From: Misgurnus anguillicaudatus
Taxonomy: Eukaryota > Chordata > Actinopteri > Cypriniformes > Cobitidae
NCBI RefSeq assembly: GCF_027580225.2
Contig: NC_073354.2
Location: forward strand, 23,085,001 to 23,149,000
Length of the DNA: 64,000 nucleotides
Direction of reading: 5' to 3'
The position numbers and the translations under genes are program-made. Position 1 is the first letter of the stretch, and the number at the start of each line of letters is the position of its first letter. The notes below the pieces were generated by a model. It did no database searches and was not told the origin of the DNA. It was given only the letters and a program-made list of their open reading frames with translations. Shown here piece after piece: positions 1 to 13,077 of the stretch.

Positions 1-59
1 GGCTTAAGTCTCATAATCCTATTATGAAATTTGGACCATCAATGTTTTATTTAAAATAT

Positions 60-190
60 TGATTTAACATTGATTTCAATGTTGGATGTTCTTACATGGT
101 CAGTATTAAAGATATCAAGGTTATATATTTTACTAATTGTTCTTCACATTATGTAGGATGATTTATGGAGAGTAACAGTAAATCACAAAA
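60..190. repeat. Dispersed ~130-bp repeat, copy 1
   Basis: Shared words are ATTGATTTCAATGTT, ACATGGTCAGTATTAAAGAT and ATTATGTAGGATGATTTATG. Related copies lie at about 1025-1180 and 20505-20650. Termini were not defined, so the class is unknown. Confidence 0.55.
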
Positions 191-2916
191 ATAATGACTT
201 TAGCTGGGTTTTTACAGACAGGGTCACATATTATTTATTTTCAGAAAATATATAAATCCTTACCTTATTGGTGATAGTTTATTACCATTCAGAACACCAT
301 ATCATGATGTTAAATGCTATTTAACCTACACTTGTCTTTTGATGTCATTTAAAAACAGTAGTATTAAATGTGACATGACCAACATTCATGTTTAGCTGCA
401 GGGCAGATCTCAAACCGATCTATCTTCATCTGCCTCGTAGAACATAAGGGCATTTGTTCATTTCAAACTCTGACACAACACATCATGTTTTGTAATGTTT
501 AAGATGGATTACCAAGCACAAGAGGAATGCACTTATACACTGATTTGTACAGCAATTTAGTGAACAGGCCTAGTCCATCCACATAAACACTGCTGAGTCT
601 GTATGAGAACGTCTCATCCTGCAGGGCTTTATCTAGGAACAGACATTTGACACTCATACACTTGTAGAAAGTCCCTTTGCAGTTGAACCCTGATGCTTTC
701 GAAGCAGGATAAAAGAGCATTAACGCATCATGTTGCTTTTGCATTGTGGTTAGTTTCTGTGGCCTCAGGTTAGTGGCTTATAATGGGATCATATCAGTGT
801 GATCACTGTCTCTCCCACGACCGACATGTAAAGCAGATAAAATGGTACCTGTGTCTATGTCTGTTTGTGCTTTGCATCTCTGTTTTTATTCGAAATACAC
901 CAAAGTCTCTTTATGAAAAAACTTCTCCATTGGCGGCCATATTTGCTAAATATATGGACAGCTTTTGCAGTCACACTGTGTGTAACCATGCCTATGAAAT
1001 CCAGACAAAAGTCTCAGATTGGGAGCGTCAAAGTTTGATTTTACATCAATTGTAATCTTTGACATGACCTTATTCAGTCAATATTAAAGATATCAAAGTT
1101 ATATTTACACAGAATGTTCGTGAAAATAATATTTTTTTTGTAAAAAAACCCCCTGTAAATTACAAAAAATAACTTTCACATATGAGACTAAGTGACGTTT
1201 GAGAAGACTAATATATTTTGCTTGCCATGGTCAAAATAAAGCAATACTGTTTATTTCCAAAATGTTAGTTTTAATACATGTTAGTCTTTAAAAATTGATG
1301 ATTGGCTCTTTTTAATGAAAGGCAGGACTTTCTTTCTTTGCTAGATTAATGCTGCCTTTAAATGCTATAGAAAATGTTTTAATTCCCACTTCTGAAGTGG
1401 TGATTGCGAGCTTGAAGAGACTATTGTACAGAATGGAGGTAGTTATATGTTGCTATGAAGTAATAGTTAGCATGCTAGCATGTGTTGTTGCTAAATATGG
1501 ATTCAACTGAGTTGCTTTGACATGCCTTATTTTATTAGGATTTGCTTAATTCAGGTAGGTTTCTTCTGCACAAGATACACCAAATACATGTTCGTCTGTG
1601 TTTTAAAGCAAAGAATTTAACTGACTGTAAAAGTTATTTTTTTTATAATGTGAACTGTTGGCTTGTTTTATGAGTGAAGTGAGGTTGTCCAACTTTTTAT
1701 TTTGTACTCGTTAAAACCATACACGACTTTATGATTGGTAAAGGAGAGACCTTTCACAGACTGTCTGCGGTTATTTGAACATGGTCCACAGAGCTTTAGG
1801 TTTCTATATAGCCATGCTTTGGTGCATTGGTCACAGAAGTGGACTCACATGTGTGAAATGCAGATGTCTGCTTTGATTTAGAAGCTGAAATGAAACCTCT
1901 CTGTCTTTGGGGTGTGTCACACCAACATTGAGTTATGTGTGAAGAAAAGTCAGGTTTGGATTTACCAGTCATAAAATGTACCAGCACTTTTGTTCAAATA
2001 GCGTCCGTGTGTCTGTGGTGGTTCCATGTTATTGACCTATTAAACAGTCCCCATTTTTCAAATATGCCGCACTTTCGCAGCATAAATTGCAGATTTCTGT
2101 GCGCAAAATATGAGGGGCTCGCATGATTTCATAATCCCCGCATTTTCGTAGCAAAAATTCCATATATCTTAGCAGAAAGTTTAAAAATGTTGCATTTACC
2201 TCACACAAGCGCAGCCATGTCCCCTGTTGCCATGGGAACGTTATGAAGTGACGTGATTATGTGACGTGAACATCTTGAAAAGCTGAAAAAAAAGTTTTTG
2301 TAAGTTTCCGCAATTTTATTGCATAAAAGTGCGTTTTTCTGGAAGGACTGATTAAAGTGCATCAGGATAAAACTATCTACAAAACTTTAGTGACGGCATA
2401 GGATGCACATCGGTTTTCATACTTCTGCGTCGTCCGTGTCGACGTGCAATTACACATGCAGACCACTAGTAGGCAGTATCCATGCGTGTAACCCACAGTA
2501 GCAGTGAAACCACCAAAGAAGAAGCAGCATGGCTAGTAAACCCTCAAACGAAGAAGAAGACGCAGCTTGTGTATGATTTAAAGGGAAACCAGGCAAGTCT
2601 GAGTATTATTTCTCTACGAGCTCCCCCTAGTGTCTGGAAGTAAATGCTTTAAAACACACTGTCGTAAAAGCTAACTGTTGTCCCTCCCCACAATATTTTT
2701 ATTGTGTTGTCATGCATAATAGTATTTTTACAGTGAACAACCGATATGAACTACTGCTTTCGTGTTTTGTTTTTTATTGGGAGAGTGTGCATGAGAATAA
2801 TATAATTATAAATAAATAAAAATGATATAAAGACAAGCAAAGTGAAAGCATCATTCGTCCAGATGAACTTATAGACCTTACTAATATAACTTTAGACAAA
2901 TATTATCCTTCTACAT
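191..2916. other. Repeat-poor intron-like stretch
   Basis: No exon is supported, apart from the dispersed repeat at 1025-1180. Open frames at 499-744 and 783-1055 show no family likeness or splice context. A cluster of GCAGCATAAATTGCAG/TTCGCAGCA-like words at 2050-2330 may be an old element. Confidence 0.5.
1025..1180. repeat. Dispersed ~130-bp repeat, copy 2
   Basis: TTGACATGACCTTATTCAG and TCAATATTAAAGATATCAAAG match the copies at 60 and 20505. The part after ACAGAATGTTC is diverged. Confidence 0.5.
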
Positions 2917-2958
2917 CTATCCATCTATCTATCTATCTATATATATATATATATATAT
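2917..2958. repeat. (CTAT)n / (TA)n microsatellite
   Basis: CTATC repeats pass into about ten TA steps next to the 2.96 kb MITE. Confidence 0.9.
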
Positions 2959-3178
2959 GTGCCATTCTTCCCGGACGCGTCCTGGCCAGGATTTTGGTGC
3001 GTCTTCCGGAAGTCGTATTTGTTGATCGCATAGGTCATTTAGTAAAAACATAAGACATACAATCGTAGTTTTATTCTTACCTTAAAATGTAACTGTTGCT
3101 TCTCTGTAACAATAATAATAATCCTCTAGTATGACGTATGCGGTCGACACATACGACACGTCCGGGAAGAATGGCACG
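2959..3178. mobile_element. MITE with GTGCCATTCTTCCCGGAC arms
   Basis: GTGCCATTCTTCCCGGACGC at 2959 and its near-complement ending at 3176 form inverted termini. A (TA)n/(CTAT)n run at about 2917-2958 touches the left end. Chance frames overlap on both strands. Confidence 0.55.
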
Positions 3179-5666
3179 TATGGTCACCCTAATATATATA
3201 TTAGGTCTGAAGATCTTTTTCTTTTCTTTGAATCTTCCGTCAAGGGTTTTCGTGCTTCCTCCCCCGGCTCTGCCATTTGCAACAATCGCTACCCGTGTTT
3301 CGCTCGCCTGCCTCTGTGTTGTTTGCCGTAAAGTGATCCTGCTTCTTGCGATATCTGAGACTTTGTGAGACTGAAGGACACCGGGTCGGATACACCGAAC
3401 TTGCAAGTGAGGTATTCTTCCTACAGACGGTAGGGGCGGGCTAGAGAGTCTTCATTCGTCCGGTAATGAGTCATTTAACCATATACTGACTTACGAAGAT
3501 GATTTATTAACATAAAAATGCTGCCTTGTGTTCCTTTAAGAAGACTAGCAGTGATTGAAGTAAATAGACACTGACTTTTGTTGCAGTTTGAGTTATCACT
3601 CTTCAACTTGGCCCATCTTTGTTTTTACCGTTCGTCACAAGTGGAAATGTCTATGAAGAAATTTGATGCCGATTTTTATTTTTTTACCTAATGGGAGGAG
3701 TTCCAGTAAACCAATCACAGCACTTGTGGTCCACGTAGAATGGACGTGTTACATTTTTGGCTAGGTGCACGTCAGGCTACACATAGCCTACGGCGTAGCT
3801 ATTTAAAACCTACGCACGACTATAAATTACACTTTAGTGCGTCTCCCACAGTCCAAAGACATGCAGGTTAGGTGAATTGGAGATGCCAAATTGTCGTTCC
3901 CCAACTTGTGTAGATCAACTTGTGTGTGGATTAACCGGTTCTTGGCAGTAATATAGCTGTAGAGGCTGGAATGGTATTAAGCAATAAATAAATAAATAAG
4001 TAAACATGACCAGAGTACAATAGAGTACAACTTAAGTAGCAGAAATGATATTAAAGTATGCTTTAAATTTGGCCGTTGTTGAATTTAAATGATTTTCTTC
4101 AAAGTTTGTTTTATTACTGTACTCTTCTGTGCAAAAATATGATTTCTCTAATTTGATAAAAATAGGTCTATAATTATATCAGCCTATAATTTTACCATAT
4201 CACCCAACCCTATATGATGGCAATGACTGCATGTCTGTAATAATGTAAGGGTGTGTGTTGACTGCTATTCTTGTTCCATTTCCGAAAGCACTTGTTTTAT
4301 TTATGAGAGCTCAAATACAAGACAAACAGGTATTCTTGCATACAAATCAAGATTAAGCGTCCATGTAAATAATGTGTCTGGGAATACTTTATACTCCAAC
4401 TGACAAACAAAGCTTACCACACACATAGTTTAATGTAAGCTTATTAAAACTAATAATAAACTCGTAAGGGAATTGACATTTAAGTCCATCAGGTCCCGTG
4501 ACATGAAACATTAAATGTATCTCATATCGTCCAGTATAATAAAGCTCTCTGTCAGACCTGAGAAGAGCAGATGAGGGTGTATCATACACCTTCCATTGAA
4601 ATGAGACAAACTTAATCCACATGCAAACACCATTAGGGAGTGTTTTAAATGCTGGGAGAGGGATTCTGGGAGCTCTTTACGAACTGTTGCTGCCCTGAGC
4701 GAGCTTTCAGGTTCTCTGGGTGTGGCTCTTGTTTTGGTTTGAATTGAGACTTGTCTCATCTTTCACCTGCTTAATCGCTTTGGGATCCTCTGGTAAAATA
4801 TGTGATTCTATGTGTGGAATTCTGCCCTGGGAACTTTTCTACAACTGAGGACGGTGTCAGTATTAGTGACAGTATATGTATATGGGAAGCTGTTTGGAAA
4901 CTAACTTACTGAGCAACTCATAAATTAAAGTAGTTAAGATATAGTCAAGCTAAGGGGGGAGGCGATCTTCCTAAAAAAACTTATGATCTTTATAACAAAG
5001 AATCACGGCCCAAAATCTGAATTGTGATCTTCTTTATAATTTTAAGATCCAGGCACATGCCCACGTTGCATTAAATAGCCAGTTGTCAAAATGGCAATTA
5101 AAACCTGATAAGCTTTATTAAAATTAATAAAATTGTAATCAGCAGACCATTAAAGAGCACCAATTGTCCAATTCACGATTTTACATTTACTTTGGTGTGT
5201 ATTAGTACATGTTACCACCAAGTAAATGATGACGCGAGTTATCGTCTCCAACTTAAATCTCTTTTCTTGGACTACAACAAACACATGAATAGTAGGCAAC
5301 AGTTCCTGGGATTGGTAGACAAGACCGACATTATCATAATTTCTCCCGCTTGGACTCACAGCCTGTAAGTTAACTCCTGTTAGCATTGTGCGCAAATCTT
5401 TCAAACATGGTAAGGAGCATCACATTTCTGGCTGGCGTCAGTGGTATTCAGGCCAATCACAACATACAGATTAGCTGGCCAATCAGGGAAAGTTTTGTAC
5501 AAAATCCATGCGTTTCAGTAAGACAGGGAAATCTGGAGCTACAAAAATGTACGGTATGTAAAACATTATGTGTTTTCATAACCATAAACCACACGAACAC
5601 ATTGTATTATACCACATATACACACATATGTATACACATTGTATATGCCTTGATACCACATTTTCT
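3179..5666. other. No gene seen
   Basis: The stretch holds only scattered repeat fragments. ACGTCAGGCTACACATAGCC at about 3770-3790 and a related run at 6185-6240 (CAGGCTACGCACCGCC) belong to one unplaced dispersed repeat. Confidence 0.45.
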
Positions 5667-5944
5667 AAAGTACTCGTTAAAAGTCCCCCGATACTGGCGA
5701 TCGATACCACGGTCTGAGAAATGTCTATGTATGAGCGGCGTGTAAGGGGCTAATGCCTCTTGTGTGGTCCAAAGAGGCAGAGTTTACAACAAACTGAAAA
5801 ACTAGTCCCTTGTTTTTTGGTTAAATTATATGAATAAAGCTATTACTCATAAATTTAAATCATGTTTTTTTTTTATTAAGTATCGGTATCGGCAAGTACT
5901 GAAATGCAAGTACTCGTATAAAAAGTGGTATCGGTGCATCCCTA
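5667..5944. mobile_element. Fragment of a hAT-like element (GTATCGG repeats)
   Basis: The right end, GTGGTATCGGTGCATCCCTA, is a typical hAT-like terminus. GTATCGGTATCGGCAAGTACT and AAGTACTCG words lie inside, with matching CCCCCGATACTGG and GATACCACG words at the left. The left terminus is not defined. Confidence 0.4.
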
Positions 5945-6932
5945 GCTCTTTAAAAAATATTTGGGTGAGCCCAAAGTTATGAGAACTAATTATATGTAAA
6001 AAATGTCACAAATCTGTGAATGAATGCGTGATGAAGAGAAAGATCAGAGAGACAAACTGTGAAAGTGCATACGGAGTTATCAAACATCATCACTCATTAA
6101 TAAGTTATCACATAAAGCAAAACAAATAAACGGGGCCATGATTCGATACACATGCAGCAGACCCCCAGTTGAAAGTTGTGCATCAGGCTACGCACCGCCT
6201 ATGGCATAGCTACGATGAAAAACCTATGCGCGACTATAATTTACGCATTAGTCCCCAATATTTATAACACACAACACTATGTTTAAAAAATAACTCTTAG
6301 ATTTTGATTCTGGTCTCCACCCCATCATCATCTCTCCTTCATCTCTGTCTGTTCTCCCTTCATCTTTTATTTACACTCTACTATTGAGTGTCTAAACATC
6401 AAATAAACAGCAGCATGGCTGTTCTGAGGCTAGCCTTTAGCCTCTTTTAGCTCTCCATCCCTGGGGATTATTGTAGTGTCTGCAGCTGGAGAGTGGGGGG
6501 AATGAGTGGGGTTAATCAGACCTTATAGGGCTGCGGTTCCTTAGGGAGCATTGCTCTGCTGGGAACTCCGGCCTGGAGCTTCTGAAGGCTTTGTGCTTCT
6601 CTGACAGGGAGGTAATTTGATAGTCTTTATATTGTCTGATTTAAATGTCAGTATGCAGAAAGAAAAAGCTTTATGTTTTCTGTCTGCTCTTAATTTTTCA
6701 TACTCTTATTTCCTTGCTCCAGAATCTTTGATCTTGTTGTTAGAGTCCAAGTCTGGTTTAATTATTCTGTCAGATTCAAGTCTTTCTGGTATATATTGCT
6801 TAATCAGGTGTGTTTGACTTTACAGGGTATCTACAAGTCTCATGCCATTCCAACTGTGTAGGACTAAGTGGTTGAACTAATAACTCCATGTTGGAAAAAC
6901 AGACTTAATAATTTGTTGTTTAATTGGTCTTT
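5945..6932. other. No gene seen
   Basis: A unique-looking stretch at 6400-6610 (GAGGCTAGCCTTTAGCCTC and following) is GC-richer than its flanks and could be a conserved non-coding element. No coding frame is supported. Confidence 0.4.
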
Positions 6933-6989
6933 TTACATTTACATTTGTGCATTTGGCAGACACTTTTATTTAAAGCGGCTTGCAGTGCA
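6933..6989 (-). repeat. SINE 3' tail, reverse orientation
   Basis: TTACATTTACATTTGTGCAT and GGCAGACACTTTTATTTAAAG are the reversed SINE tail; the head is absent. It abuts the TTAA-flanked element at 6995. Confidence 0.6.
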
Positions 6990-6994
6990 TTTAA

Positions 6995-7457
6995 AGGGGA
7001 CATATCAATCTGACTTTTTCCATGTTGTGCTATGTTGTGGAAAAAGTCAGATTGATATGTCCAAGTGCTATAATTGGGTCCCAAATGCTTCTATCAACCT
7101 AGAAAATGTGAAAATAAACAACCCAGTAACTTAGTTTTGGTAAACCATTCTCTGCAAGCATGTGAAAAAATAAGTCATTGAAATTTTGCCCCCCTTGTGA
7201 TGTCAGAAGAGAATAATACTGCCCCTTAATCTGCACTATCCAACCACGGCACTGCTATTTAGTGCAGATATCAGCTCATTTGCATTTAAAAGGACACACC
7301 CAAAAACGGCACCTCTTTGCCTATTTTTACCTACAAAGTGGCAATTTTAACATGTTATATTACATTATCTATATCGTATGTTGAGCTAGAACTTATGTAC
7401 TTTGAGGACACCAAAGATTTTTTTTACATCTTAAAAAAGTATTGTAAAATATCCCCT
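6995..7457. mobile_element. TTAA-flanked AGGGGACATATC element, copy 1
   Basis: TTAA at 6991-6994 and 7458-7461 flanks a unit starting AGGGGACATATCAATCTGA and ending with ATATCCCCTT. Near the left end a second inverted copy of the terminus gives a hairpin (GTCAGATTGATATGTCC). Non-coding. Overlapping 88-codon frame is chance. Confidence 0.65.
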
Positions 7458-10062
7458 TTAATGTAAATTTTTTGTGTGTTCCTCGAAAATGGAACTGATG
7501 ACCTTTGCACTGCTAAAACAATGCTGTGCAAATTCAGCTATAGCAACCCTTTTTACTTTTTATAAATGTTTTAAACAGTCTTGAAACATCTTCTCAAATT
7601 CAACACCCAGATACCCTTCTTAAAAGAAATATGTCAATTTCAAAGTCAGTTATGTCAAGAATGTTAATTACCTCTGTCTAAAATACCAAAACATGAGTAT
7701 TGGGTGGGTGAGTGTGTTGTCAGGGGGTGGGGGGGATGTAAGCTCTCACTAACAACTTAACAAAGTGTCGTAATTGGTCTGGGAGAAAGTGTGTGAAGAT
7801 ACAGTATGTGGTTAACTTAAACTGCTTTCTACAGACCTGCAGACAAGAGGACCACCAGGCGCATTTTAAAAGACTCCCTTGAAGCTGATCTTAGCTCAGT
7901 TTAATGATTATTATTTTTTGTATAATGACTATAGTAAGAATCTTGCAAATAGTAGCTATTTCTAAATGAACCCAAGAGCAACTTCCTTATTTTCATTCTC
8001 GCTCTTCTCTCCATCCCCCTTCATTCTAAAAACCATATGGTAACACACCCAGTTTGTCTTTCATGCGGTGCTTGGGGTAGTCTGGACCCCCACTCCTTCC
8101 CATTCAAGACGCCTCTGTACAGAGAACGATACAGGCGGCAATCTTAAGGGTGAAGACAGGTACAGAGTGAATCTGTACACATGTGCTCTGTAAAACGGGG
8201 AAGGATATTATCTCCCAGCCCCACCTGACTGGAACCCATCATGGATCACGGTTACTTTAAAGGTATCCCTGTCTGCGCGGGTTACTGTACACGTTCCACT
8301 GAATTATCCTAAACAAATTGGGCAGAATGTACAGTCACACATAACAGTGTACTCTACACGGCTCTTGGTGGGCATATAGGAACACAAGCTAAAACTGGAA
8401 TGGGATGGCATAGAATAGGATAGGCAGACTGACCAAGTATTGGTTCATTTGTTTCAACTTCAGGCATTCCTACTATGCACATTTACACATACAGGACCTA
8501 CATAGCCGGTGCCGTACTAAGCAAAACATACACTAATCCTATTCTGTAATATTTTTTCTAGAAGTGCAAAAGAGTAACAAAAAGTTATGTTGATTATGGA
8601 TGTGTTTTTGATATTTTTAGTGTTTGTATCATTTTGGACCATGTATGTTGCATTTTGGAAGTGTATATAATTTTTAAATTTAAGCATTTGAGACCCCTGC
8701 ATTGTATTTTGTATTATTTCTTAGCCAATCAGCTGTCTTTAAAAGTGTCACACGATCCTAGTGGAAAGGGACCCATCACGCAAAAGTCATTTTCTCATGT
8801 TATAATGTCTAATAGTAGCTGTATGCTATTAATCTCTCACCTCTGTCCCAGAACTGGGCTTTGGCTCATTTCATGAACTAACTTCCCTTCTGTATTCTTT
8901 TTATAAACAGCTCTTCACTCACTAACATTAAGGATGTGAGCTATACATGGAGCCGTGCGCTAATTTGAGAGACTTTTACACTACATTCTCTTCACTCAGG
9001 GTTGGCCTAGGACAGATGTGGGATAGGCATGCCATAACTTCTGGTGTAAGATTGGCGCTATATTTAAATCCCTCAAGCCCACACCCTGTCTCTCAGTTCT
9101 ATACGCTTGAAATAACACTTAGGCTTTGAAATGTAAAGAAGGAACTTTGAATTTGATGGTTGTGCTGCTTTTGGGTGGTTTAAGTTGGGGTGAGGTTCAC
9201 CCACGATCCACCCTACACTGGGCCCCCTCTTTTCATTCTCTCGTTCGGGACGCCGAGCGTCTTTCCCTTTTTATCTCTTACACACTGACTGAATTCCTTT
9301 GTGCGAAAACATAGAGCGCCAGCCGCGGGGTCAGACATGTCACTGATCCTCTTGAGATCTTAGTCTCTCACACACAGGAATGTCAGCTTCTGAGAGTCTC
9401 ATGTCACCGCTGGGGCCAGAATACTCCTGGATGTAGTTTGTTATGTAGTTTGAAAAGTTGTTTGGAGTGGACCCTATCCCTCCTGTGTAATTCATAATAC
9501 TGTAATTCATGATATTATTGTTTTTGTCTATTTCTCCCCCACTTTTCTCTTTTGATTATTGTTTGAAGAGATTTTGGAGTTTGGTAGAAAGTTAACTAGA
9601 TGTCTAGGAGCAGGACAGTAGTTTCCATTTTTGTCCAAAGACAAACATTTTGATCACACAAAATAAAAATAGTAAATATGTTTGTTTTTAATCAGTGCAT
9701 AGTGTTGTGATAGAATCGCTATTGATGATTGGTCGCTTTGTTTCAGTCCACTTCATTTGATAACCAAGCATCTTTAGCCGAATAATCCGAAGTAAATACA
9801 AACAAATTATGTCACACAGCTGAGTGGGGTTTTTTTGAGGTCGGTGATGTGAAGTGGCGTGGAGTCTTCCCATGATGCCGTTGGCCTTGATGAGACCACA
9901 GACTGTCAGGACTGTGAGAGCTGGTGTCATTCAGCATGTGGCAACACTTTTAGATTTCCAAAACCCTGTCTTTAGTGCTTTCTTTTCTCATGACCATAGA
10001 ATAAAGGTAGATAAGCAAAAAATTATATAAAAAATCTGCATGTGTTATATGATCAACACAAT
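7458..10062. other. Mostly unique intron-like sequence
   Basis: No exon can be supported. Sequence at 8030-8270 and 9140-9430 is less AT-rich and repeat-free. A short ATG frame at 8241-8262 before a weak GTATCC donor was considered and set aside. Confidence 0.45.
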
Positions 10063-10982
10063 ATGGGTGATTCTCACAAAAACTTGGTTTTAAAAATGTC
10101 AAGCATGAAAATGTAAAAATTGCTTAAATTTACTTTTTTTCCACCTGACATTGAAAAACAAAGTCTGGAGTAAATGGGAACATTAATTTAAAAACTTTTA
10201 CTTATCATTTAACACTTTTTGTAACATAATTAAAAAATTTTGTCCTAAAAAATCTCATTACCGCAACAGTCAGAAAACATCAACACTGACATATTTTCAA
10301 AATGACATGACAAACCTGAAAGAACATAATTTGGAGATTCTGCACATGCATTTAAAATCAAAGTATTATGCTTCTATTAATTAAATTAACATTTAATAAG
10401 CATTTGTTGCGGTAATGATAATCAAAATGTCGTGTAAGCATTCTGACAAGACAATATTTCAAATTAACTGTAAAAAAATGATCTTACCTGGTAGCCATCT
10501 TGAAGTAACTGGTCCATGTGCTTGGTCACTCAAAATCAAACTTTATTAAAATATTGTATGTGTGCTTAAACTATTCTCAAAAAGTGTTGCGGAGGATGAG
10601 AACATCAGGCATGGACACATCATTTTCCTAATTTTTCTTCATTATTATTATACATGAATATTCAGTAAATATTTTTTCTGTCATCTAAAGTAGTCTAGCA
10701 AAACATCCATTTATTTTTTTCTTAATATTTTTGTGTTAATTTGATTAAATTACAACATAACACATGTTCAAACACAGCCGGACACATTGCGGTAATGAGA
10801 ATTTCAGTTGAAAATCAGATAAAATTTACAATTATAAATTCTTATGTTGAAATCACACATTGTGCAAGGTAGAACACAGTATTGTGTTAATTTTGATGCT
10901 TTTTAATGTTACTATATTAGACATTTTAAAGCTAAAATCATTAGTGCCGTGGTGTTTCAATGGTTTCGTGAGAATCACCCAT
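10063..10982. mobile_element. Non-autonomous element with ATGGGTGATTCTCAC termini, copy 1
   Basis: The ends ATGGGTGATTCTCACAAAA and GTGAGAATCACCCAT are inverted repeats. The interior is AT-rich and has no transposase. It carries repeated motifs of the form ATTACCGCAAC or TTGCGGTAATGAGAA at about 10258, 10404 and 10787, and TTGCGGAGGATGAGAAC at about 10587. CTTACCTGGTAGCCATCTTGA at 10483-10503 is shared with copy 2; on the minus strand it reads as ATGGCTACCAG followed by a GTAAG donor. The duplication length is not clear; TA flanks both sides. Confidence 0.7.
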
Positions 10983-11353
10983 ATATTAAATTGGTGTAGT
11001 ATTCATTGACACCCCTGTTCTTGCACAGGTCAGTTTTAATGTGCAACTATTGTTCCTGTTCATAGGCATATGTTTCTAAACGTATAGGATGTTTAAAGCT
11101 TTGTGGTCAAACGTCTGAAATGGGGAGGGGGGGCTTATAAACCTCACTAATTGTTGACTGAACCTCTTGTTATAAATTCGTATACCTTATGCTTATGTGC
11201 TAAATGATCCAATGTCACTTTTTAAGAACTGTGTTCTTGCACGGCTGAAGGACCCTCTCCAAATCACCAGGTTCTCTTTTGTTGTTGGGTTTGACGCAAA
11301 TTATATTACGAGCTCCATCACCCTCTTCAACCACCCTAGAATGTTTAACCACT

Positions 11354-11407
11354 GCTTGCCTAGCAACCGCAAACCTTTTCAGATGGTGCTGCATCTCCCT
11401 GGCAACC
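11354..11407 (+). promoter_or_regulatory. Pair of RFX-like X-box motifs
   Basis: CTTGCCTAGCAACC (11355-11368) is a near-palindromic X-box, and TCTCCCTGGCAACC (11394-11407) is a second likely half-conserved site 26 bases later. RFX factors bind such sites in cilia and neuronal genes. The surrounding 300 bp are more GC-rich than the flanks and repeat-free, so an enhancer is inferred. Confidence 0.4.
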
Positions 11408-11807
11408 TGCCTATCAGGGGTCACAGTGGTCCGGGTTCTTTCAGCCCCCCGGCTCATCTTCTCGTGCGAGGCGGACCTTTTAATTGGGGTGTGTGTGCGT
11501 TTGAAGCACGTGTGCATTGGTTTTGAGGTGTGGAGGAGGTGTGTGTTGGAAGCATCCGAGTGGGGAAAGTGAGTATTTGTGGAGCTGAGGGTGGATAAGG
11601 GTGCACGGTTATGCCTGTCAGAGGAATCCGTCTCTGGGGCAACAGGAAGAAGAAAAGCCCCTACTCACATAAAACTAGTAAGGAAGTTTGTGTGTTTGTA
11701 CGTTTGTTTGTTTAGGAGCATTACTAGATATTTTTAAAGATAAATGGAAAGTGTGTATCTGTCTATCTATGCAATCTGTATTAGTGATAGCATCATGTGT
11801 GTATGGT

Positions 11808-11950
11808 GTTCCTGTAGCTTAACTGGTACTAATGCATTGTGTTAGCAACACAAAGGTGGAGGGGTTTGATTAATACATTCTACAATCTTTAAATGCACTG
11901 TAAGTTGGTTTAGATAAACTCTGCCAAATGCATAAATGTAATGTAAATGC
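11808..11950 (+). repeat. tRNA-derived SINE copy
   Basis: The head, GTTCCTGTAGCTTAACTGG, and the TTAGCAACACAAAGG and GGTTTGAT box-B-like part match a tRNA-type promoter. The tail contains a mutated CTGTAAGTTGGTTTAGATAAA and AAATGCATAAATGTAATG. Confidence 0.75.
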
Positions 11951-13069
11951 ATTGCTTATAATTTGTTTTATTTTTTGGCATTTGCCAGGTTTGGCATTCT
12001 TAACTACATTGGGCCTATGCTCATTTTTTAACCCTTAACATCTATCTCTCTTGTAATATTTTACAATTCCACATAATGTGATATTTGTAAATATACTGAA
12101 ATTTTTGTGCTGCCCTGCAGAAATAAGTTAGCCACCTCTGTCTGACTCCGCCTCTTCTTTGTCCCCAACCTCTGATTGACAACTCAGGTCTCACAGTTTA
12201 GGCCTGTTGATCTTTAGTACAGATTAGGTCTCAGCACACCAAGCTTCTCCAGAAACAACACTATGTTACTCTCTGTGGATCAAACAGAGATTGTTGATAT
12301 TACATACTAGCTTGAGTAAACAGTGTCTTGTAGTAAGATTAGCCTATATATTACTATATCTGACCTATATACAGTGTATGTATAGGCCTAGTGGCTATAA
12401 ATGCTACATTTATATATTAATATGCTTTTTGAATCTTTTGTCGCTTCTGTCCATATCTAGAGGTCTTATTCATTCATTCTTAAAATACACGCAGACATAC
12501 ACATATAGATGATCCCTCCTCCATCTGAGGCACTTCCCGTACACACTCACACATGCGCTTTTTGTCAGGGATCATTATCAGGTTTTCTCTGTCCAGCTGT
12601 GTCACCAAAATGTGTAAGGTTGGCATAAAAAAATCTTTTGTTAATTGTCGCAGAAGGATATAATACAGAAATGCCTACAGTAATTTAATAGTTAATCTTA
12701 TAGCCTGCTTTAGCTAACTTATCTTTTAATGTGCCATTTCCTTATGTGAAGATAAACATAATTCTGATCTTTTTACTGTACCTTAAACCTTGTGTACTGT
12801 TAAAAGACACTATATATATGCACAAATAAATCATTTTACACATTTTAGACTTTACAATTGATTATGATGCAAAATTACTATAGTTGCTGTACAGAGCTGG
12901 TATGGTACATTGAATAAAAACATGGTTTGGAAATTGAAAGGTTGTTGTTTAATCCCGAAGAGATGAATTATCACCTATCATATGTTTTCCTGAGCAAGAT
13001 ACCAAAAACATCCCTGCATGTGTACTTCTAAATGATTTCTTATTATGTGAGCATATTGTGTTTTATGTG
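11951..13069. other. No gene seen
   Basis: AT-rich, with short TA/CA runs and no clear repeat family. Nothing with coding or RNA-gene character was found. Confidence 0.45.
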
Positions 13070-13077
13070 AGTTAATG

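Noticed and set aside
8241..8262. ATG frame of seven codons plus one base before GTATCC, also phase 1
   Set aside because: The donor is weak and no promoter or acceptor support exists; phase agreement alone is not enough.
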